Shown here piece after piece: positions 53,766 through 62,655 of a stretch of DNA of 64,000 nt (positions are counted from its first letter, which is position 1; every line of letters starts with the position of its first letter). This DNA comes from Flagellimonas marinaquae. Its GTDB lineage: Bacteria; Bacteroidota; Bacteroidia; Flavobacteriales; Flavobacteriaceae. Where the stretch lies: positions 1,031,501 through 1,095,500 of the forward strand of contig NZ_CP092415.1 of assembly GCF_023716465.1 (NCBI RefSeq), in the 5' to 3' direction. A program made the position numbers and the translations under genes. The notes under the pieces are model-generated. The model was not told where the DNA came from and did not search any database. It saw only the letters and a list, made by a program, of their open reading frames with translations.

Positions 53766-55187
53766 GTGAAAACAACTTTCATTATTGTATATTTAGTTGT
53801 TTCCGTTTGGGCCATTGGGGCCATAATCTACCACGGAAGAAGGCCATCGCGCTCCATTAGTTGGGCATTCGCCATCATAGTTCTGCCCATATTCGGCGCC
53901 GTTCTCTATTACCTTTTTGGTATGAACCGCAGAAAATTCAAATTCTTCAATTCCAAAGAATTTGAAAAAAGAAACACCTACACCCACCCCAAGATATCGG
54001 CGCAGGACAAATTTAAGTCCCATTTTAACGAGGACATCCGAAAAGAAAGGCTCAATCGACTCATATCCAAAAGCTCCAATACCACTGCAAAAACAGGAAA
54101 TAAAATAGCCGTTCTACAAGACGGGGCAGAAACCTTCAACGAACTCTTCAACGCCATGGAAGAAGCCAAAAAATTCATTCATGTGCAGTATTATATTTTA
54201 GAGAAAGGCGATTTATTCGATAAGATGTTGGACCTTTTCCAACAAAAGATTAAAGAAGGCGTAGAAATCCGGATACTCTACGATTCACTGGGCAGCTACC
54301 AACTGCGTGGGCGACCCAAAAAGAAATTTCAGGATATAGGGGTCAAAATACACCCCATAATGCCCATTCGGTTAAAGAACCTGTTGTTTTCTCTCAATTT
54401 TAGGAACCATCGCAAAATAGTGGTCATAGACAATAAAATAGCATTCACTGGCGGTGTCAATGTCTCGGACAAATACATTAAGCGCAAAAATGATCTAGGC
54501 AAATGGAAGGACACCCACCTGAAACTCGAAGGCCCCATTGTCAACGATTTGCACATGGTTTTTTTAAAAGATTACTTTTTTGCCAGTAAGCAGGAAGAGT
54601 TCAATATAACGGACTATTTGTTCGAACAAAAATCCAAAGGCGAAATAGAAGCTCAGGTCGTTGCCGGAGGCCCCGATTCCAAGCACCCGACCATAATGCA
54701 ACAATATATAGGTATGATGAACCAGGCCAAAGCAACAGTTCGCATTGCCAATCCTTACTTTGTACCCGGCGAAGCATTTTTACAAAGTTTAAAGATCACC
54801 GCTCTCGAGGGAGTGGACATTACCTTGTTGGTCCCTAAAAAATCCGATTCCAAAGCCGCAAAGTTTGCCATGTTTTCACACTTTGAGGAATTACTGAAAG
54901 TGGGCGTAAAAATTTATTTACGGGAAGATTTTTCACACAGTAAAATTATGGTCGTAGATGATGACCTCACATCTATCGGGTCGGGAAATTTTGATATTCG
55001 AAGTTTTGAACTCAACTACGAGACCAATATTCTTATCTACAATACAGAAATAAATAAGGAACTAACATTGGAGTTCGACAGAATCTGCAAAAATGCGAAT
55101 GAAGTTACGTTGGAAAGGTTCCAAAACCGTGGCCTTTGGCTCAAATTCCTCGAAGGGCTCTTCAAATTCTTCAAACCGCTTATTTAG
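53766..55187 (+). CDS. cls: Cardiolipin synthase (phospholipase D superfamily)
   Basis: A 473-residue membrane enzyme that joins two phosphatidylglycerols. It has two N-terminal helices (about 3-22 and 32-50, PSRSISWAFAIIVLPIFGAVLYYLFG) and two HKD motifs: NHRKIVVIDNKIAFTGG (first) and HSKIMVVDDDLTSIGSGNFDIRS (second), each with HxK(x)4D. The start is GTG at 53766. It follows a terminator and is its own unit. Confidence 0.95.
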   Translation: MKTTFIIVYLVVSVWAIGAIIYHGRRPSRSISWAFAIIVLPIFGAVLYYLFGMNRRKFKFFNSKEFEKRNTYTHPKISAQDKFKSHFNEDIRKERLNRLISKSSNTTAKTGNKIAVLQDGAETFNELFNAMEEAKKFIHVQYYILEKGDLFDKMLDLFQQKIKEGVEIRILYDSLGSYQLRGRPKKKFQDIGVKIHPIMPIRLKNLLFSLNFRNHRKIVVIDNKIAFTGGVNVSDKYIKRKNDLGKWKDTHLKLEGPIVNDLHMVFLKDYFFASKQEEFNITDYLFEQKSKGEIEAQVVAGGPDSKHPTIMQQYIGMMNQAKATVRIANPYFVPGEAFLQSLKITALEGVDITLLVPKKSDSKAAKFAMFSHFEELLKVGVKIYLREDFSHSKIMVVDDDLTSIGSGNFDIRSFELNYETNILIYNTEINKELTLEFDRICKNANEVTLERFQNRGLWLKFLEGLFKFFKPLI

Positions 55188-55279
55188 CACAATAAATTAA
55201 TGGTTTGCATCAATCATTAAATGATTTAAGACAAGTAAAAACAGGGTTGAGACTACCTTTGTCTCAAAATAAAACAATC

Positions 55280-55744
55280 ATGAAAAATTTACTTGTATTT
55301 CTATTTTTTATTGGAGCAACAACCATGAGCGCTCAGAGTATTTCCAAAAATGCCCTGGGTATTAGAGTAGGTGACAACGACGGTTTTGGAGGCGAGGTTT
55401 CCTATCAGCGATACTTGAAAGAGAACAACAGATTGGAGTTCGACCTGGGTTGGAGGGATTCCGACAATGTCGAGGCTTTTAAATTGGTGGGACTCTACCA
55501 ATGGGTAATGCCCATTGATGGTGGTTTTCATTGGTATGTTGGTGCTGGTGGAGGTATAGGTTCCTTTGATGCCGGTGAAAACGACGGGGCCTTTGCCCTT
55601 ATAGCAGGAGACCTGGGAATTGAATACGATTTTGATATTCCTCTATTGATCTCACTGGACATGAGACCTGAAATTGGTTTTAATGATGATTATTCCGATG
55701 ACCTTGATCTGGATATAGCCCTAGGTCTGCGATACCAATTCTAA
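55280..55744 (+). CDS. Small outer-membrane beta-barrel-like protein
   Basis: A 154-residue protein from ATG 55280, which gives the signal peptide MKNLLVFLFFIGATTMSAQ; 25 in-frame codons upstream lack signal features. The mature part shows alternating strands (FGGEVSYQRYLKENNRLEFDLGWR; FHWYVGAGGGIGSFD) and an aromatic C-terminus (LGLRYQF), typical of eight-stranded barrels. The function is unknown. Confidence 0.85.
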   Translation: MKNLLVFLFFIGATTMSAQSISKNALGIRVGDNDGFGGEVSYQRYLKENNRLEFDLGWRDSDNVEAFKLVGLYQWVMPIDGGFHWYVGAGGGIGSFDAGENDGAFALIAGDLGIEYDFDIPLLISLDMRPEIGFNDDYSDDLDLDIALGLRYQF

Positions 55745-55765
55745 AAAAGCAACATTCAACCAAAT

Positions 55766-55792
55766 AAAAGGGCAACACAGTTTTGCCCTTTT
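55766..55792 (+). terminator. Terminator of the small barrel gene
   Basis: The 10-bp stem AAAAGGGCAA/TTGCCCTTTT (55766-55775 with 55783-55792) with a 7-nt loop ends in T residues, 22 bp after the stop. Confidence 0.85.
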
Positions 55793-55808
55793 ATTTAACA
55801 CTTTCATT

Positions 55809-56444
55809 TTGAAAAAAAGACTATTGCTCCTTTTTGTATTTTTTATCTGCTCCTTTATTATGATCACATTTTTTAAAAAACCTAAAAGCACCGTTCCCAA
55901 GAATATTCGTCAAGAGGTAAAAACGGCGCTGAGCTATTTTCCCGAATTGGATGGTATTCCAATTCGTTTCAAGTTCAAGACAAGTATAAAAAAATCGGTG
56001 ATGCTCGCGCAGCCCACTTGGAGCGGACTGTTAAAACCCCGAAAGGAACGGAGTTACGTAATTCTTATCAGCGAAAAGTTTAAAATATCGGGAGAAGAAT
56101 TCAAAACTGTGGATGTCCCGCGCGATGTGCTCATTGGGTGGATAGGTCACGAGCTCGGACATGTAATGGATTACCAACAGCGAGGAAATTTAAACTTAAT
56201 GGGATTTGGAATTAGATATGTAATGCTTAAAGAATTTGTGAAAAAAGCGGAGCGAGCTGCCGACTCGTTTGCAGTATCGAGAGGCATGTCCAATTATATC
56301 TTAAAAACTAAACGGTTTATACTGAACCATGCCAATATAGACAATGGGTATAAAGAACGAATCAAACAATATTATCTGTCGCCGGACGAAATTATGGAAA
56401 TGGTAAAAAAACAAGACTCCACGAACAACAGGGACCTTTTATAA
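55809..56444 (+). CDS. Putative zinc metallopeptidase with N-terminal anchor
   Basis: A 211-residue protein. The chosen start is TTG at 55809, because it gives a basic-hydrophobic anchor (KKRLLLLFVFFICSFIMITFF); the first ATG is inside this segment. The zincin motif HELGH lies in GWIGHELGHVMDYQQRG (about 113-117), and the downstream Glu in AERAADSFAVSRGM could be the third zinc ligand, as in gluzincins. It is probably an envelope peptidase; the family is not further recognised. It converges with the GH3 gene and overlaps it by 6 bp. Confidence 0.8.
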   Translation: MKKRLLLLFVFFICSFIMITFFKKPKSTVPKNIRQEVKTALSYFPELDGIPIRFKFKTSIKKSVMLAQPTWSGLLKPRKERSYVILISEKFKISGEEFKTVDVPRDVLIGWIGHELGHVMDYQQRGNLNLMGFGIRYVMLKEFVKKAERAADSFAVSRGMSNYILKTKRFILNHANIDNGYKERIKQYYLSPDEIMEMVKKQDSTNNRDLL

Positions 56445-57962
56445 TTGTTGGGATATAAAATCCTCCCATTCCTGAAAGCGTTCCTCTCCCATCACTCTTT
56501 CCATTTTTACCTGTCCACCTTTTTTCTTGTTGGCACCACTCCATTCCGCAAACATTTGCTGCGGTACAAACCGCACCTTGACCCCTTGCAAGGCCTTGTT
56601 ACGGGCGACCTTATAATTTTTATTGGCGTTTTGTAGATAATTATCCAAAATCTGGGCGGTGTTATCCCTGTCCAACTTTTTATCGGAGCCTAAGTACCAC
56701 GAATGATAAAACCCATCGTCAAAACGTTTGGCGCACAATGTAAATTCCGGCACTTTTATGTTCAGTGCATCTTCCAGGTGTTTTACCGCATCGTTTAACT
56801 TGTTCACGGAAAGTTGGGAGCCAACGGTATTCAAAAAGAATTTGGTGCGACCGGTAATTTTAATTTCGGCCCGCTCTACATCCGTAAACGCAATAGTATC
56901 CCCAATGATGTACCGCCAAGCACCGGCCACTGTAGATATAATTAACACATAATCCACGTCCTTTTCCACCTTGTCCAATGTAAGCGATGGAGCATCTTCC
57001 GTTAAAGACCCATCTTGGTTGACATATTGGGGCTCGAAAGGGACAAATTCAAAATAAATACCATTGTCCGTAATCAACTTCATTGCAGTGGTCTCCGGCC
57101 GCACTTGGCAAGCAAAAAATCCTTCGGAAGCCAAGTACGTATCGATTACCTGAATGGGACGGCCCAAAAGAGCATTAAAGCTTTTCTCGTAAGGATCAAA
57201 AGCCACCCCCCCGGAAGTATAGGCCCGTAGGTTGGGCCATATTTCGTGAATATGGTCCACCCTATGATATTCCAGTACTTTTTTGAGCATTAGCTCCATC
57301 CAAGAAGGAATACCGCTCAATGCACCAATATCCCAGTTTTTGGCATGTTTGGCTATGGACAAAACCCGCTCGTCCCAATCATCTATTTTAGCAATCTTTT
57401 CTCCGGGCTTGTAATATTTTTTAAACCAAAATGGAATATTGCTGGCGCTTATCCCGCTTATTTCACCTTCCTTTTTTCCGTCTCGTTCCTCTAAATTGGT
57501 AGAACTGCCCAGCATCATAATCTCTTTTTCAAAAAAATCCGCTGGCATATCAAAATTGCTCATAGCGAACACTTGTTCTCTACCTGCTCGAGTAATGGAA
57601 TCGAGCATGTCTTTGGTTACGGGTATCCGTTTGGATTTTTTGCCGGTGGTCCCCGAAGAAAGTGCGAAAAAATCCGGACTGCCCGGCCAAGCCACATTGG
57701 GTTCCCCGTTTATGGTCTTGTCCCACCATTCGGATTTTATCTTGTTATAATCAAAATAGGGTACGGAGTCCGAAAACGTCCTTTGGATATTTTTGGAATT
57801 CAAAATGGAATCGAAACTATACTTTTTTCCAAATTGGGTGTCCTTGGCCTTTTCCAGTAGGTCCACCAATACCTTTTGTTGCTCTTTTGCCGGATCACCT
57901 TCTATGCTCAGGGCGTCTCGCGCCTCGATAACTCCTTTTATAATATTTCCTATAATCGCCAT
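56439..57962 (-). CDS. GH3-family acyl-adenylate/amido synthetase-like protein
   Basis: A 507-residue member of the GH3 family named for plant auxin-responsive enzymes, which adenylate small carboxylic acids and conjugate them to amino acids. Motifs: FALSSGTTGKKSKRIPVTKDM (ATP loop, about 105-125), LRAYTSGGVAFDPYEKSF, YLASEGFFACQ and YRYIIGDT-like WRYIIGDTIAFTD. Bacterial members have unknown substrates; the gene is common in Flavobacteriia and stands alone here. Confidence 0.93.
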   Translation of the reverse strand: MAIIGNIIKGVIEARDALSIEGDPAKEQQKVLVDLLEKAKDTQFGKKYSFDSILNSKNIQRTFSDSVPYFDYNKIKSEWWDKTINGEPNVAWPGSPDFFALSSGTTGKKSKRIPVTKDMLDSITRAGREQVFAMSNFDMPADFFEKEIMMLGSSTNLEERDGKKEGEISGISASNIPFWFKKYYKPGEKIAKIDDWDERVLSIAKHAKNWDIGALSGIPSWMELMLKKVLEYHRVDHIHEIWPNLRAYTSGGVAFDPYEKSFNALLGRPIQVIDTYLASEGFFACQVRPETTAMKLITDNGIYFEFVPFEPQYVNQDGSLTEDAPSLTLDKVEKDVDYVLIISTVAGAWRYIIGDTIAFTDVERAEIKITGRTKFFLNTVGSQLSVNKLNDAVKHLEDALNIKVPEFTLCAKRFDDGFYHSWYLGSDKKLDRDNTAQILDNYLQNANKNYKVARNKALQGVKVRFVPQQMFAEWSGANKKKGGQVKMERVMGEERFQEWEDFISQQL

Positions 57963-58046
57963 TTTGGGTTTTTTGTTTTACTCAAAAGTACCCAGTGGAG
58001 CTCGGAGAGTTTTACTCAATCCATATTTAAATTAACGTAAATGATC

Positions 58047-58388
58047 TTAAAAATTAAGGCTAACCTGCAAGGACGAGGATACCTTGGCCCCTTTTTTTGG
58101 TTTTGGCTGCACAAGGTTGTTTTTAATTTTTGAAAAAAGTGGTTCTGGAGTTTCCTCATTCACCAAAACATAACCGTTGGATGGATTAATTTGCATTACG
58201 ACCAAAGAAAGGTATTCCATTAAGTGTTCTGCCTCACCAATGAGTATCTTTACCACCTGTAACCGAACTGCATATTCCAGTTCTACGCGCTGGAAATGAT
58301 CCAAACCCTTGCCGCTTTCCAAAGATTTCCAGATTATTTTCAAAATAAATTTTTTACAAAAATAATCTAAATAATATTTAGATAACAA
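58047..58388 (-). CDS. Hypothetical protein (up to 113 aa)
   Basis: No ATG start is available near the 5' end; the frame opens with TTG at 58388. The centre, GLDHFQRVELEYAVRLQVVKILIGEAEHLMEYLSLVVMQINP, looks like a helical pair, and the C-terminus is Lys/Pro/Ser-rich. No known family. It may begin further in, and the coding status is uncertain. Confidence 0.42.
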   Translation of the reverse strand: MLSKYYLDYFCKKFILKIIWKSLESGKGLDHFQRVELEYAVRLQVVKILIGEAEHLMEYLSLVVMQINPSNGYVLVNEETPEPLFSKIKNNLVQPKPKKGAKVSSSLQVSLNF

Positions 58389-58642
58389 TTTATTTACATT
58401 AATTTAATGTTGACAAATTGATCTCCGAACATCAATTATAATCGCAACTTAGAATAGACAAGGCATTCCATAAATACCGATAGTCAACTCCTATGAGTTT
58501 CACTCTTTTAGATTTTGATAGGACTTTAGTAAATTGACTTCTTAATGTTTTCATAAATATGAAAATCAAATGGTTCCATAGGCAAAAAATATCAAACTAT
58601 CTCTTATATTTAGCCGATTGCGAATAATTTTAAAAATAAAAA
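58389..58642. other. AT-rich intergenic stretch
   Basis: I see no open frame with a good start, no clear hairpin and no tRNA-like structure between the hypothetical gene and the next plus-strand gene. A run near 58600-58615 (CTTATATTTAG) loosely resembles a -7 element for the downstream gene. Confidence 0.5.
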
Positions 58643-58873
58643 ATGACCCAAGATCTATTAATTGAAAAGGCAGAGGAGTTTGAAAAAAGACCCATGAGCC
58701 ACATGTCCACAAGTGATAGGGTTGAGGCCTCGAGAGAAGCAAAAAGTTTAATCCTATCCATTAACGAGATATATAAGAAAACCAAGGATTCCAAGTTAAT
58801 GGAAGTTATGAAGAACATTACCGCCAAAAAGCGCAAAATCGAAAAGCGCCTAAAAGGTACCCCACTGGTTTAA
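58643..58873 (+). CDS. Conserved-looking small charged protein (76 aa)
   Basis: Entirely helical, charged protein (LLIEKAEEFEKRPMSHMSTSDRVEASREAKSLI...KKTKDSKLMEVMKNITAKKRKIEKRLKG). The ATG start and AT-rich leader are normal for this genome. No known domain or signal. Similar short proteins are widespread in Flavobacteriia without known function. A striking long hairpin follows 17 bp after its stop. Confidence 0.75.
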   Translation: MTQDLLIEKAEEFEKRPMSHMSTSDRVEASREAKSLILSINEIYKKTKDSKLMEVMKNITAKKRKIEKRLKGTPLV

Positions 58874-58890
58874 ATAATTTTATACAAATC

Positions 58891-58934
58891 TATTGCGAAA
58901 GGGCGTTGGTTAGGACCAACGCCCTTTCGCAATA
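58891..58934. repeat. Perfect 20-bp inverted repeat (long hairpin)
   Basis: 58891-58910 pairs without mismatch with 58915-58934 around a TAGG loop; the stem contains GCGAAAGGGCGTTGGT. No T tract follows on either strand, so it is an unusual terminator at best. It lies 17 bp after the small charged-protein gene and may act as a terminator, an RNA-stabilising 3' end or a protein-binding site. Confidence 0.75.
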
Positions 58935-59162
58935 CTACAAACAAGCTTCCTCACAATTATTTAACCTCTTGCTTATCAGTAAGAAATAGGAATTTATTTT
59001 CTATTTCCTTCTACCAAAAAGGTTGTTTTCCCATCTACATAGCTTTTACGACCACTTATGTTGCATTTGCCGCAACCAATAAAAATATGCATTGGAATTA
59101 TTGGTGTTTTAGATAATTTAGGTCTGTAGTTTTAACTCAACTAAATCAAAAACACCCAAAAA

Positions 59163-59264
59163 ATGAACACTATAGAAGCAAAGTTAGGATACTTGTTCTG
59201 GTATGCTGTAATTGCACTGTCCGTCTACTCCCTATTAAGTAGTATTTATCTCTACTTTAATTAA
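59163..59264 (+). CDS. Possible 33-residue single-helix membrane peptide
   Basis: An ATG-to-TAA frame encodes a short acidic/basic start (MNTIEAKLG) followed by a hydrophobic helix rich in Tyr and Leu (YLFWYAVIALSVYSLLSSIY). It sits alone in a 460-bp stretch between the hairpin and the next gene, followed 50 bp later by a plus-strand terminator, which supports transcription. No homologue is known to me. Confidence 0.5.
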   Translation: MNTIEAKLGYLFWYAVIALSVYSLLSSIYLYFN

Positions 59265-59315
59265 GCTATACTAAACACCGACCAAAATATCCTCAGTTAG
59301 TAATGTGTCTGATCA

Positions 59316-59338
59316 GGCTCCTTTTTAGGGGCCTTTTT
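59316..59338 (+). terminator. Terminator downstream of the small membrane peptide
   Basis: A 7-bp stem (59316-59322 with 59327-59333; GGCTCCT/AGGGGCC with one G-T pair) and a TTTT loop are followed by five T residues, just before the end of the convergent pyruvate-kinase-like gene. Confidence 0.72.
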
Positions 59339-60857
59339 ATTTCCATTCCATTTTAGGGAGCATTATTTCCCTTTTATTGTGAGAGTTCTCCACATTGATC
59401 AGTACTTCGTTCAAAAAAGAAATGGCCTCGCCAATATGGGGGCCTTTGTTCAACATAACACATTCGGCCTGTACAGAAGATGTAATATCCGTAATCTCCG
59501 ACCTGGATGGCATCCCCTTTTTTGCCAATCCCTCCAAAACTTGGGTGGCCCAAACTACCGGGACATGGGCGGCACTTGAAAAGGAAAGTATCCCTTCTTG
59601 TACCATCCCCATGCTCTTCCACCCCACCTCAAGAGCAAGATCTCCTCGAGCTATCATTATCCCTATCCGTTTTCGCTGCATTGCCATAATTAAAATATTG
59701 ATAAGGTTTTGGTACGACAATTTGGTCTCTATTTTTAAAATAACCCCCAAATTTACACCTGCGCCCAATCTTTCCAATTCAACATAAAGCTCATTAACGT
59801 CTTCTGCATTGTTAACATAGGAATAATTGACAATGTCCGCGTTTTCGACCACAAATTTGAGATCCTGCCTATCCTTTTCGGTCAATCCGGATATACCCAG
59901 ATCCAAAGTCGGAAAATTAATTCCTTTTTCTCCTTTTAATTTAGAGCCTCCCTCTCCTGCTCTAGTTATCTCAACCCGAAAAGAATCTGCCCCCACCGAT
60001 ACGACCTTGCCTTCAATCTTACCATCGTCGAACAGAATGGGCGCTCCGGTTTCCATCCTTTGAATTATTTGAGGAGGCACGCAACTTACCTCTGCTGGCA
60101 CTACCACCTTTCCCTCATGGTCCAACGTTGCCTCTACGGCAACATCCGATCGGCCGGTAACCACGAGCACATCGCCTTTGTTAAGTCGCAAAAATTCTTT
60201 TCTCTTCTTTTTCTTCTTTTTATGGTAACCCAAATCAATTTTTCCTGTTCTTACTTTGGCGCCGGACAAATCCATGGCGACCTTTACCATGGTGTTGCAC
60301 TCCAGCGCCGCCTTTCTAACATTCCTTATAATGGCCGACCATACCTCCGGGGAATCGTGGGCACAATTTATTCGAGCACAATCCATTCCGTTTTTAACCA
60401 TTTCCAAAACCAATCCATAATTCTCTGCCGCCTCGGTCGGTTGGGTGACCATTATGCGAACTCTTCGCGATCTTTTGGATTTTCCGAACAATTTGTTGGT
60501 ATGTTTTTTTAACAGCTTTGCCCCGGCCCCAATGCCCAAGATTCTATCCTCTGCCAAATCTGGTGGCATACCCATCAAACTATGAACAATAAGTTTTAGT
60601 TTGAGCAGGCTTCCCAATATATTTCCTTCGGAATTGGCCAAACGTGTCAGTCCCAATTGCTTGAGCCCTTTTTGCATTTTTCTTGCATCAAAACTTCGAA
60701 AAGCCGCATAGTGCATTAGATTTTTTACACTCTCCTTGTACGTTCGGGACACCATTTCCACCAATTCGTAGCACTCAAGGTCTTTTTCCTGAATCAGCTC
60801 TATGACCTGGTCAATTTGTACTAGTATTTTTTGAAGTTGATCTACCGTAAGGCCCAT
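59337..60857 (-). CDS. Pyruvate-kinase-like protein with N-terminal extension and no C-terminal domain
   Basis: A 506-residue protein. Residues 1-130 are helical and unlike pyruvate kinase; 130-500 match its TIM-barrel and B domains: RVRIMVTQPTEAAENYGLVLEMVKNGMDCARINCAHD, AMDLSGAKVRTGKI, ILKIETKLSYQNL (catalytic Lys area), IMIARGDLALEVG and VVWATQVLEGLAKKGMPSRSEITDI. The usual C-terminal regulatory domain (about 110 residues) is absent. Family substitutions such as CAHD for the SHG(D/S) region are present, so activity on phosphoenolpyruvate is uncertain. Confidence 0.87.
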   Translation of the reverse strand: MGLTVDQLQKILVQIDQVIELIQEKDLECYELVEMVSRTYKESVKNLMHYAAFRSFDARKMQKGLKQLGLTRLANSEGNILGSLLKLKLIVHSLMGMPPDLAEDRILGIGAGAKLLKKHTNKLFGKSKRSRRVRIMVTQPTEAAENYGLVLEMVKNGMDCARINCAHDSPEVWSAIIRNVRKAALECNTMVKVAMDLSGAKVRTGKIDLGYHKKKKKKRKEFLRLNKGDVLVVTGRSDVAVEATLDHEGKVVVPAEVSCVPPQIIQRMETGAPILFDDGKIEGKVVSVGADSFRVEITRAGEGGSKLKGEKGINFPTLDLGISGLTEKDRQDLKFVVENADIVNYSYVNNAEDVNELYVELERLGAGVNLGVILKIETKLSYQNLINILIMAMQRKRIGIMIARGDLALEVGWKSMGMVQEGILSFSSAAHVPVVWATQVLEGLAKKGMPSRSEITDITSSVQAECVMLNKGPHIGEAISFLNEVLINVENSHNKREIMLPKMEWK

Positions 60858-61121
60858 ACCTACTTTTTACTACAAAGATGAGCTTGAAACTTTATAAAAA
60901 AACTGATGTTCATCAGGCAGTGCTACTTTGCTCAAAATATTTTATAAAGATGATGAAGCTGCACTTTTTGCCTTGTTCTTCACAAGAATGTTGGCACCTT
61001 CAAAAATCCATACCCGACCATATCCTTTCTGGGAAAAAATTCATCTTTCTTGAAAGGAACGAACCTAAAAATCTACCTATCTTTAAGCATCGATTTGCAA
61101 CAACAACTAAATATAAATACG

Positions 61122-61736
61122 TTGAGCAAGAATCTACTTCTTATCCTAACACGAAATCCGGAACTTGGCAAATGTAAAACCCGTTTGGCAGCAAAAGTGG
61201 GAGATACGGCTGCTCTGGATATTTATAAGTTTCTTTTACGCCATACGGTTTCCATTACCCAAGATCTACAAGTAGAGAAATGGGTCTTGTATTCTGAAAA
61301 TATTTGGGAAGACGATATTTGGAGCAACCTTGGCTATAAAAAAAAATTGCAGGTCGGGGAAGATTTGGGCGAACGCATGTCACATGCGTTTGCCGAAGGT
61401 TTTAGGGCAGGATTCGAGAATATTATTGTTATTGGTAGCGATATGTTCCATTTGGACCAATCCGATCTGGAAAAAGCGTTTCTCCAACTCCAATCCAACG
61501 ATTACGTAGTGGGACCTGCCGAAGATGGTGGATATTATCTTTTGGGGATGAAATCCCTGCAAGCAGCATTGTTCGAGAACAAAGCATGGGGAACCGATAC
61601 CGTTTTGTCCGATACCCTAAAAGATTTAAGATCCAAAACCGTTTATTTTTTGGACGAGAGAAACGATGTTGATCATTACGAAGACATTAAAGATATTGAG
61701 GCCTTTGAGCCATTTTTAAAACACATTGAGCCATGA
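61122..61736 (+). CDS. TIGR04282-type glycosyltransferase (DUF2064)
   Basis: A 204-residue protein from a TTG at 61122, chosen because the family begins SKNLLLILTRNPELGKCKTRLAAKVG; the open frame extends 24 codons upstream to another TTG but that part looks non-coding. Further motifs are GEDLGERMSHAFAEGF, IVIGSDMFHLDQSDLEKAF and VVGPAEDGGYYLLGMK. This nucleotide-diphospho-sugar-transferase-like family is associated with arsenosugar synthesis in some bacteria; no ars genes are here, so the substrate is open. Its end overlaps the purine phosphorylase start by 4 bp (ATGA). Confidence 0.88.
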   Translation: MSKNLLLILTRNPELGKCKTRLAAKVGDTAALDIYKFLLRHTVSITQDLQVEKWVLYSENIWEDDIWSNLGYKKKLQVGEDLGERMSHAFAEGFRAGFENIIVIGSDMFHLDQSDLEKAFLQLQSNDYVVGPAEDGGYYLLGMKSLQAALFENKAWGTDTVLSDTLKDLRSKTVYFLDERNDVDHYEDIKDIEAFEPFLKHIEP

Positions 61737-62548
61737 CACAAAATCAAATCGACGAATCGGTAGATTATTTAAACAAAAGAGGCTTTGAAAATCCTGAAAT
61801 AGGCATTGTACTCGGAACAGGGCTTGGTCAACTCATTGACAGCATCGAAAACCCGATAGAGGCCCATTACAACCATATACCCCATTTCCCGTTGGCCACT
61901 GTAGAATTCCATACCGGTAAGTTGATCTACGGAACCATTGAGGGTAAATCCGCCGTGGTAATGCAAGGGCGTTTTCATTTATACGAAGGCTACGATTTTT
62001 TGGATATTACCTATCCGATACGGGTAATGCACCAACTGGGCATAAAAAAACTGTTCGTTTCCAATGCCGCAGGGGCTATTAACCTAGAATTTAAAAAAGG
62101 CGACATTATGCTAATCGAAGACCATATCAACCTACAAGGCGGCTCCCCATTGGCATTTAAGAATGTGGGTGAGTTTGGAGATCGTTTTGTGGATATGAGC
62201 GAGCCCTACGACCTGCAAATGCGACAAAAGATAGAGCAAATAGCCACTAAAGAACATATTTCCCTAAAAAAGGGCGTCTATGCCTCGGTCGTTGGTCCAC
62301 AATTGGAAACCAAGGCAGAATACCGCATGTTGAAAATAATGGGTGCCGATGCGGTGGGCATGAGTACCGTTCCAGAAGTTATAATAGCCAATCAACTACG
62401 GTTACCTATTGTGGCGGTCTCGGTATTGACCGACGAATGCGACCCGGACAACCTACAACCCGTAAAGGTTCAAGAAATTTTGAAGATAGCTGGTGAAACC
62501 GAACCCAAAATGATCAAACTATTTAAAGAGCTCATTAAGGACCTTTAA
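61733..62548 (+). CDS. Purine-nucleoside phosphorylase
   Basis: A 271-residue trimeric-type PNP that cleaves purine nucleosides with phosphate. Motifs: IGIVLGTGLGQLIDSI (phosphate loop), VVMQGRFHLYEGYDFLDITYPIRVM, LFVSNAAGAIN (base site), YASVVGPQLETKAEYRMLKIMGADAVGMSTVPEVI (Glu and Met of the purine pocket) and VLTDECDP. It is translationally coupled to the glycosyltransferase gene. Confidence 0.97.
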   Translation: MTQNQIDESVDYLNKRGFENPEIGIVLGTGLGQLIDSIENPIEAHYNHIPHFPLATVEFHTGKLIYGTIEGKSAVVMQGRFHLYEGYDFLDITYPIRVMHQLGIKKLFVSNAAGAINLEFKKGDIMLIEDHINLQGGSPLAFKNVGEFGDRFVDMSEPYDLQMRQKIEQIATKEHISLKKGVYASVVGPQLETKAEYRMLKIMGADAVGMSTVPEVIIANQLRLPIVAVSVLTDECDPDNLQPVKVQEILKIAGETEPKMIKLFKELIKDL

Positions 62549-62655
62549 GCAATTTTACTCTGGTGAAAGGCCTAGCAAACCTGCCCATTAGCTCTATTTA
62601 TAAAAGAAATACCGTTTTTACTTAACTGATTTCCCTAGAGTAATGATCGTCCCCG

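Noticed and set aside
60060..60512. Plus-strand 150-codon frame within the pyruvate-kinase-like gene
   Set aside because: It is fully antisense to recognised catalytic motifs; composition is Cys/His/Tyr-rich in the manner of reverse-frame noise.
60878..61177. Plus-strand 99-codon frame before the glycosyltransferase
   Set aside because: It runs out of frame into the recognised glycosyltransferase start and has no domain or signal; the gap is more likely a leader region.
61122..61736. Arsenosugar biosynthesis role for the TIGR04282-type glycosyltransferase
   Set aside because: No arsenic methyltransferase, ArsS-like radical SAM or ars operon genes are nearby; the family name alone does not support the pathway.
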